The notes below the pieces were generated by a model. It had not been told where the DNA came from and ran no database searches. It worked only from the letters and a program-made list of their open reading frames with translations. The translations under genes were made by a program, and so were the position numbers. This document shows, piece by piece, positions 62,817-64,000 of a DNA stretch of 64,000 nt (position 1 is the stretch's first letter; the number at the start of each line of letters is the position of its first letter). The DNA is from Streptantibioticus cattleyicolor NRRL 8057 = DSM 46488 (GTDB taxonomy: Bacteria > Actinomycetota > Actinomycetes > Streptomycetales > Streptomycetaceae): positions 620,001 through 684,000 of the forward strand of contig NC_017585.1 in NCBI RefSeq assembly GCF_000240165.1, read 5' to 3'.

Positions 62817-63590
62817 ATGACCGACCTGAACACCCCGGAATCCACCTCGAAGCCGGTGTGGGAGCACTTCGACCACGTAGAGCCGGGAATTCGGCGGCGC
62901 ATCGCCGTGGCCGACCCGGAAATCAAGGAATACCTGGACGGAATGCTGGCCCGGATCGCGTCCCACCGCGGCGTCGAGCACCCGTTCCTCAACGCCTACC
63001 GCACCACGGCACTCGACCCGGAGCAGGAACGCCACCTGTTCAGCGAGTGCTACTACTTCTTCCGGTACCTCCCCTTCTACATCACGGGGATGGCCGTCAA
63101 GACGCGGGACGAGATGATCCTGCGGGAGATCATCCTCAACGTGGCGGACGAGGTCGGCAGCGACCCGACGCACTCCACGCTCTTCGCCGACTTCCTCGCC
63201 CGGATCGGCATCGACAAGGAACACCTCGACGGCTACCAGCCGCTGGAGGTCACCCGGCAGCTCAACGACGGCATCCGGCACCTGTACACCGAGACGTCGA
63301 TCAACAAGGCGCTCGGCGCGCTCTACGCCGACGAGACCATGTCCTCCATCATGGTCTCGAAGATCAACGACGGCCTGCGCAACCAGGGGTACGACGACGA
63401 CCTGCGCCACTTCTGGCAGCTCCACATCGACGTCGAGGTCGGCCACAGCAACTCCGTCTTCAACGCGATCGCACCGTACGTCGGATCGAAGGCGGCCCGG
63501 GCCGAGTTCGAGGAGGGCGTCTTCGAATTCCTCGGACTGGTCGAACGCTACTGGGACGGCGTGCGGGAACTCGTGGGCATCGGCAAGTGA
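62817..63590 (+). CDS. besC: BesC-type haem-oxygenase-like diiron oxidase
   Basis: 257 residues. It is an all-helical haem-oxygenase-like protein: SECYYFFRYLPFYITGMAVK, NVADEVGSDPTHSTLFADFLARIG and FWQLHIDVEVGHSNSVFNAI hold the Glu, His and Asp residues that would form the diiron site. In the known pathway BesC cleaves 4-chlorolysine oxidatively to 4-chloroallylglycine, releasing formaldehyde and ammonia. Its place between the halogenase and a PLP enzyme, and the length, fit this exactly. The next gene overlaps its stop by GTGA, showing one operon. Confidence 0.87.
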   Translation: MTDLNTPESTSKPVWEHFDHVEPGIRRRIAVADPEIKEYLDGMLARIASHRGVEHPFLNAYRTTALDPEQERHLFSECYYFFRYLPFYITGMAVKTRDEMILREIILNVADEVGSDPTHSTLFADFLARIGIDKEHLDGYQPLEVTRQLNDGIRHLYTETSINKALGALYADETMSSIMVSKINDGLRNQGYDDDLRHFWQLHIDVEVGHSNSVFNAIAPYVGSKAARAEFEEGVFEFLGLVERYWDGVRELVGIGK

Positions 63591-64000
63591 GCGCCGGCTC
63601 CCCGGCGGAACCCCGGCCGGTCCCCGGCTCGGTGCATTCGGTCTCCGTGTCCATCCCGGACGTGCGGTCGGTCATCGGCTTCGAATCCGGCGACCCGGCG
63701 ACGCTGCGCCGCATCGCCTGGGGGTATCCGCGGTTCCGTACCCATCCGTACGTGGCCCGGGTGGCCGCCCTGGTGGCCGGGGCGGTCGGCGGGCGGGCGC
63801 AGGACCTGGTGCTCACCCGTTCCGTCCGCGCGGCCGAGGCGGCGGCGGCCTACGCCGGGCTCGCCCCGGGCGCGGTCTTCGAGGCGTCCGGGGTGCGCGG
63901 GGTGCGCGTCGCCGAGGACGATCCGGCCCTCGCCGCGGTGCGCGGCCACGTCCAGCACACCGGCGCCCACCTGACCTCCCGCGAGGCCGAGGACGTCCTG
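63587..64000 (+). CDS. besB: BesB-like PLP enzyme, 5' part cut by window edge
   Basis: 138 residues of an N-terminus from GTG 63587, overlapping the besC stop. SVSVSIPDVRSVIGFESGDPATLRRIAWGYPRFRTHPYVARVAALVAG resembles the start of fold-type I PLP enzymes of the Cys/Met-metabolism group; the PLP Lys would lie beyond base 64000. In the known pathway BesB eliminates HCl from 4-chloroallylglycine to form the terminal alkyne L-propargylglycine. The assignment rests mainly on gene order. Confidence 0.72.
   Translation, partial: MSAGSPAEPRPVPGSVHSVSVSIPDVRSVIGFESGDPATLRRIAWGYPRFRTHPYVARVAALVAGAVGGRAQDLVLTRSVRAAEAAAAYAGLAPGAVFEASGVRGVRVAEDDPALAAVRGHVQHTGAHLTSREAEDVL

Overview
The window is high-GC actinobacterial DNA, almost certainly Streptomyces. 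Supporting signs are strong third-position G/C bias, frequent GTG and TTG starts, GTGA/ATGA stop-start overlaps, XRE/DUF397 pairs, roadblock proteins, a monomeric isocitrate dehydrogenase and a tdh-kbl-lysR set. Many secreted proteins, orphan regulators and at least four decayed genes suggest a chromosome arm or megaplasmid rather than the conserved core. No rRNA, tRNA, CRISPR array or intact transposon was recognised.

Layout. 1-14 kb: secreted lipase (cut by the edge) and a secreted serine protease, threonine catabolism (tdh-kbl-lysR), a DoxX protein, an ECF sigma factor with a membrane partner, a secreted TAP-type peptidase and a PhyH-like dioxygenase. Four pseudogenes (methyltransferase, zinc alcohol dehydrogenase, XRE regulator, SDR) lie among them. 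14-26 kb: icd, GNAT, HemK-like methyltransferase, CDGSH protein, a haem-oxygenase-like iron enzyme, a KASIII homologue without its catalytic Cys and His, a two-component system and fadH. 26-35 kb: PadR, a sigma factor fused to a zinc anti-sigma motif, a membrane segment and an external CAP domain, then three TetR-type regulators with visible operators beside SDR or DUF1772 genes. 35-40 kb: a lower-GC accessory island with a kinase-like gene, a small peptide, a radical SAM/SPASM gene and a PIMT-like methyltransferase, next to an XRE/DUF397 pair. 40-47 kb: VOC, metallo-beta-lactamase-fold, methyltransferase, old yellow enzyme, GNAT and a large secreted amidase. 47-54.5 kb: a LacI-controlled operon with a PotABCD-type ABC transporter, a FrlB-like SIS deglycase and a FrlD-like PfkB kinase, read here as an Amadori-compound (fructosamine) uptake and breakdown system. 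54.5-58.5 kb: three roadblock proteins with a DUF4388-like protein, then a GH25 lysozyme and an HNH-like protein. 58.5-60.7 kb: a TetX-like FAD monooxygenase and an SDR.

Right edge (about 60.8 kb to the end): a non-haem iron dioxygenase gene points away from three genes, the last two contacts overlapping or closely spaced: a BesD-type amino-acid radical halogenase (HWG iron site), a BesC-type haem-oxygenase-like diiron lyase, and the start of a BesB-like PLP enzyme. In the published pathway of Streptomyces cattleya these enzymes turn lysine into propargylglycine through 4-chlorolysine and 4-chloroallylglycine, on the way to beta-ethynylserine. This is the most important system in the window and it continues beyond base 64000.

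Start sites and functions come from reading the sequence only. Family names rest on motifs and remembered family architecture; no database search was run.
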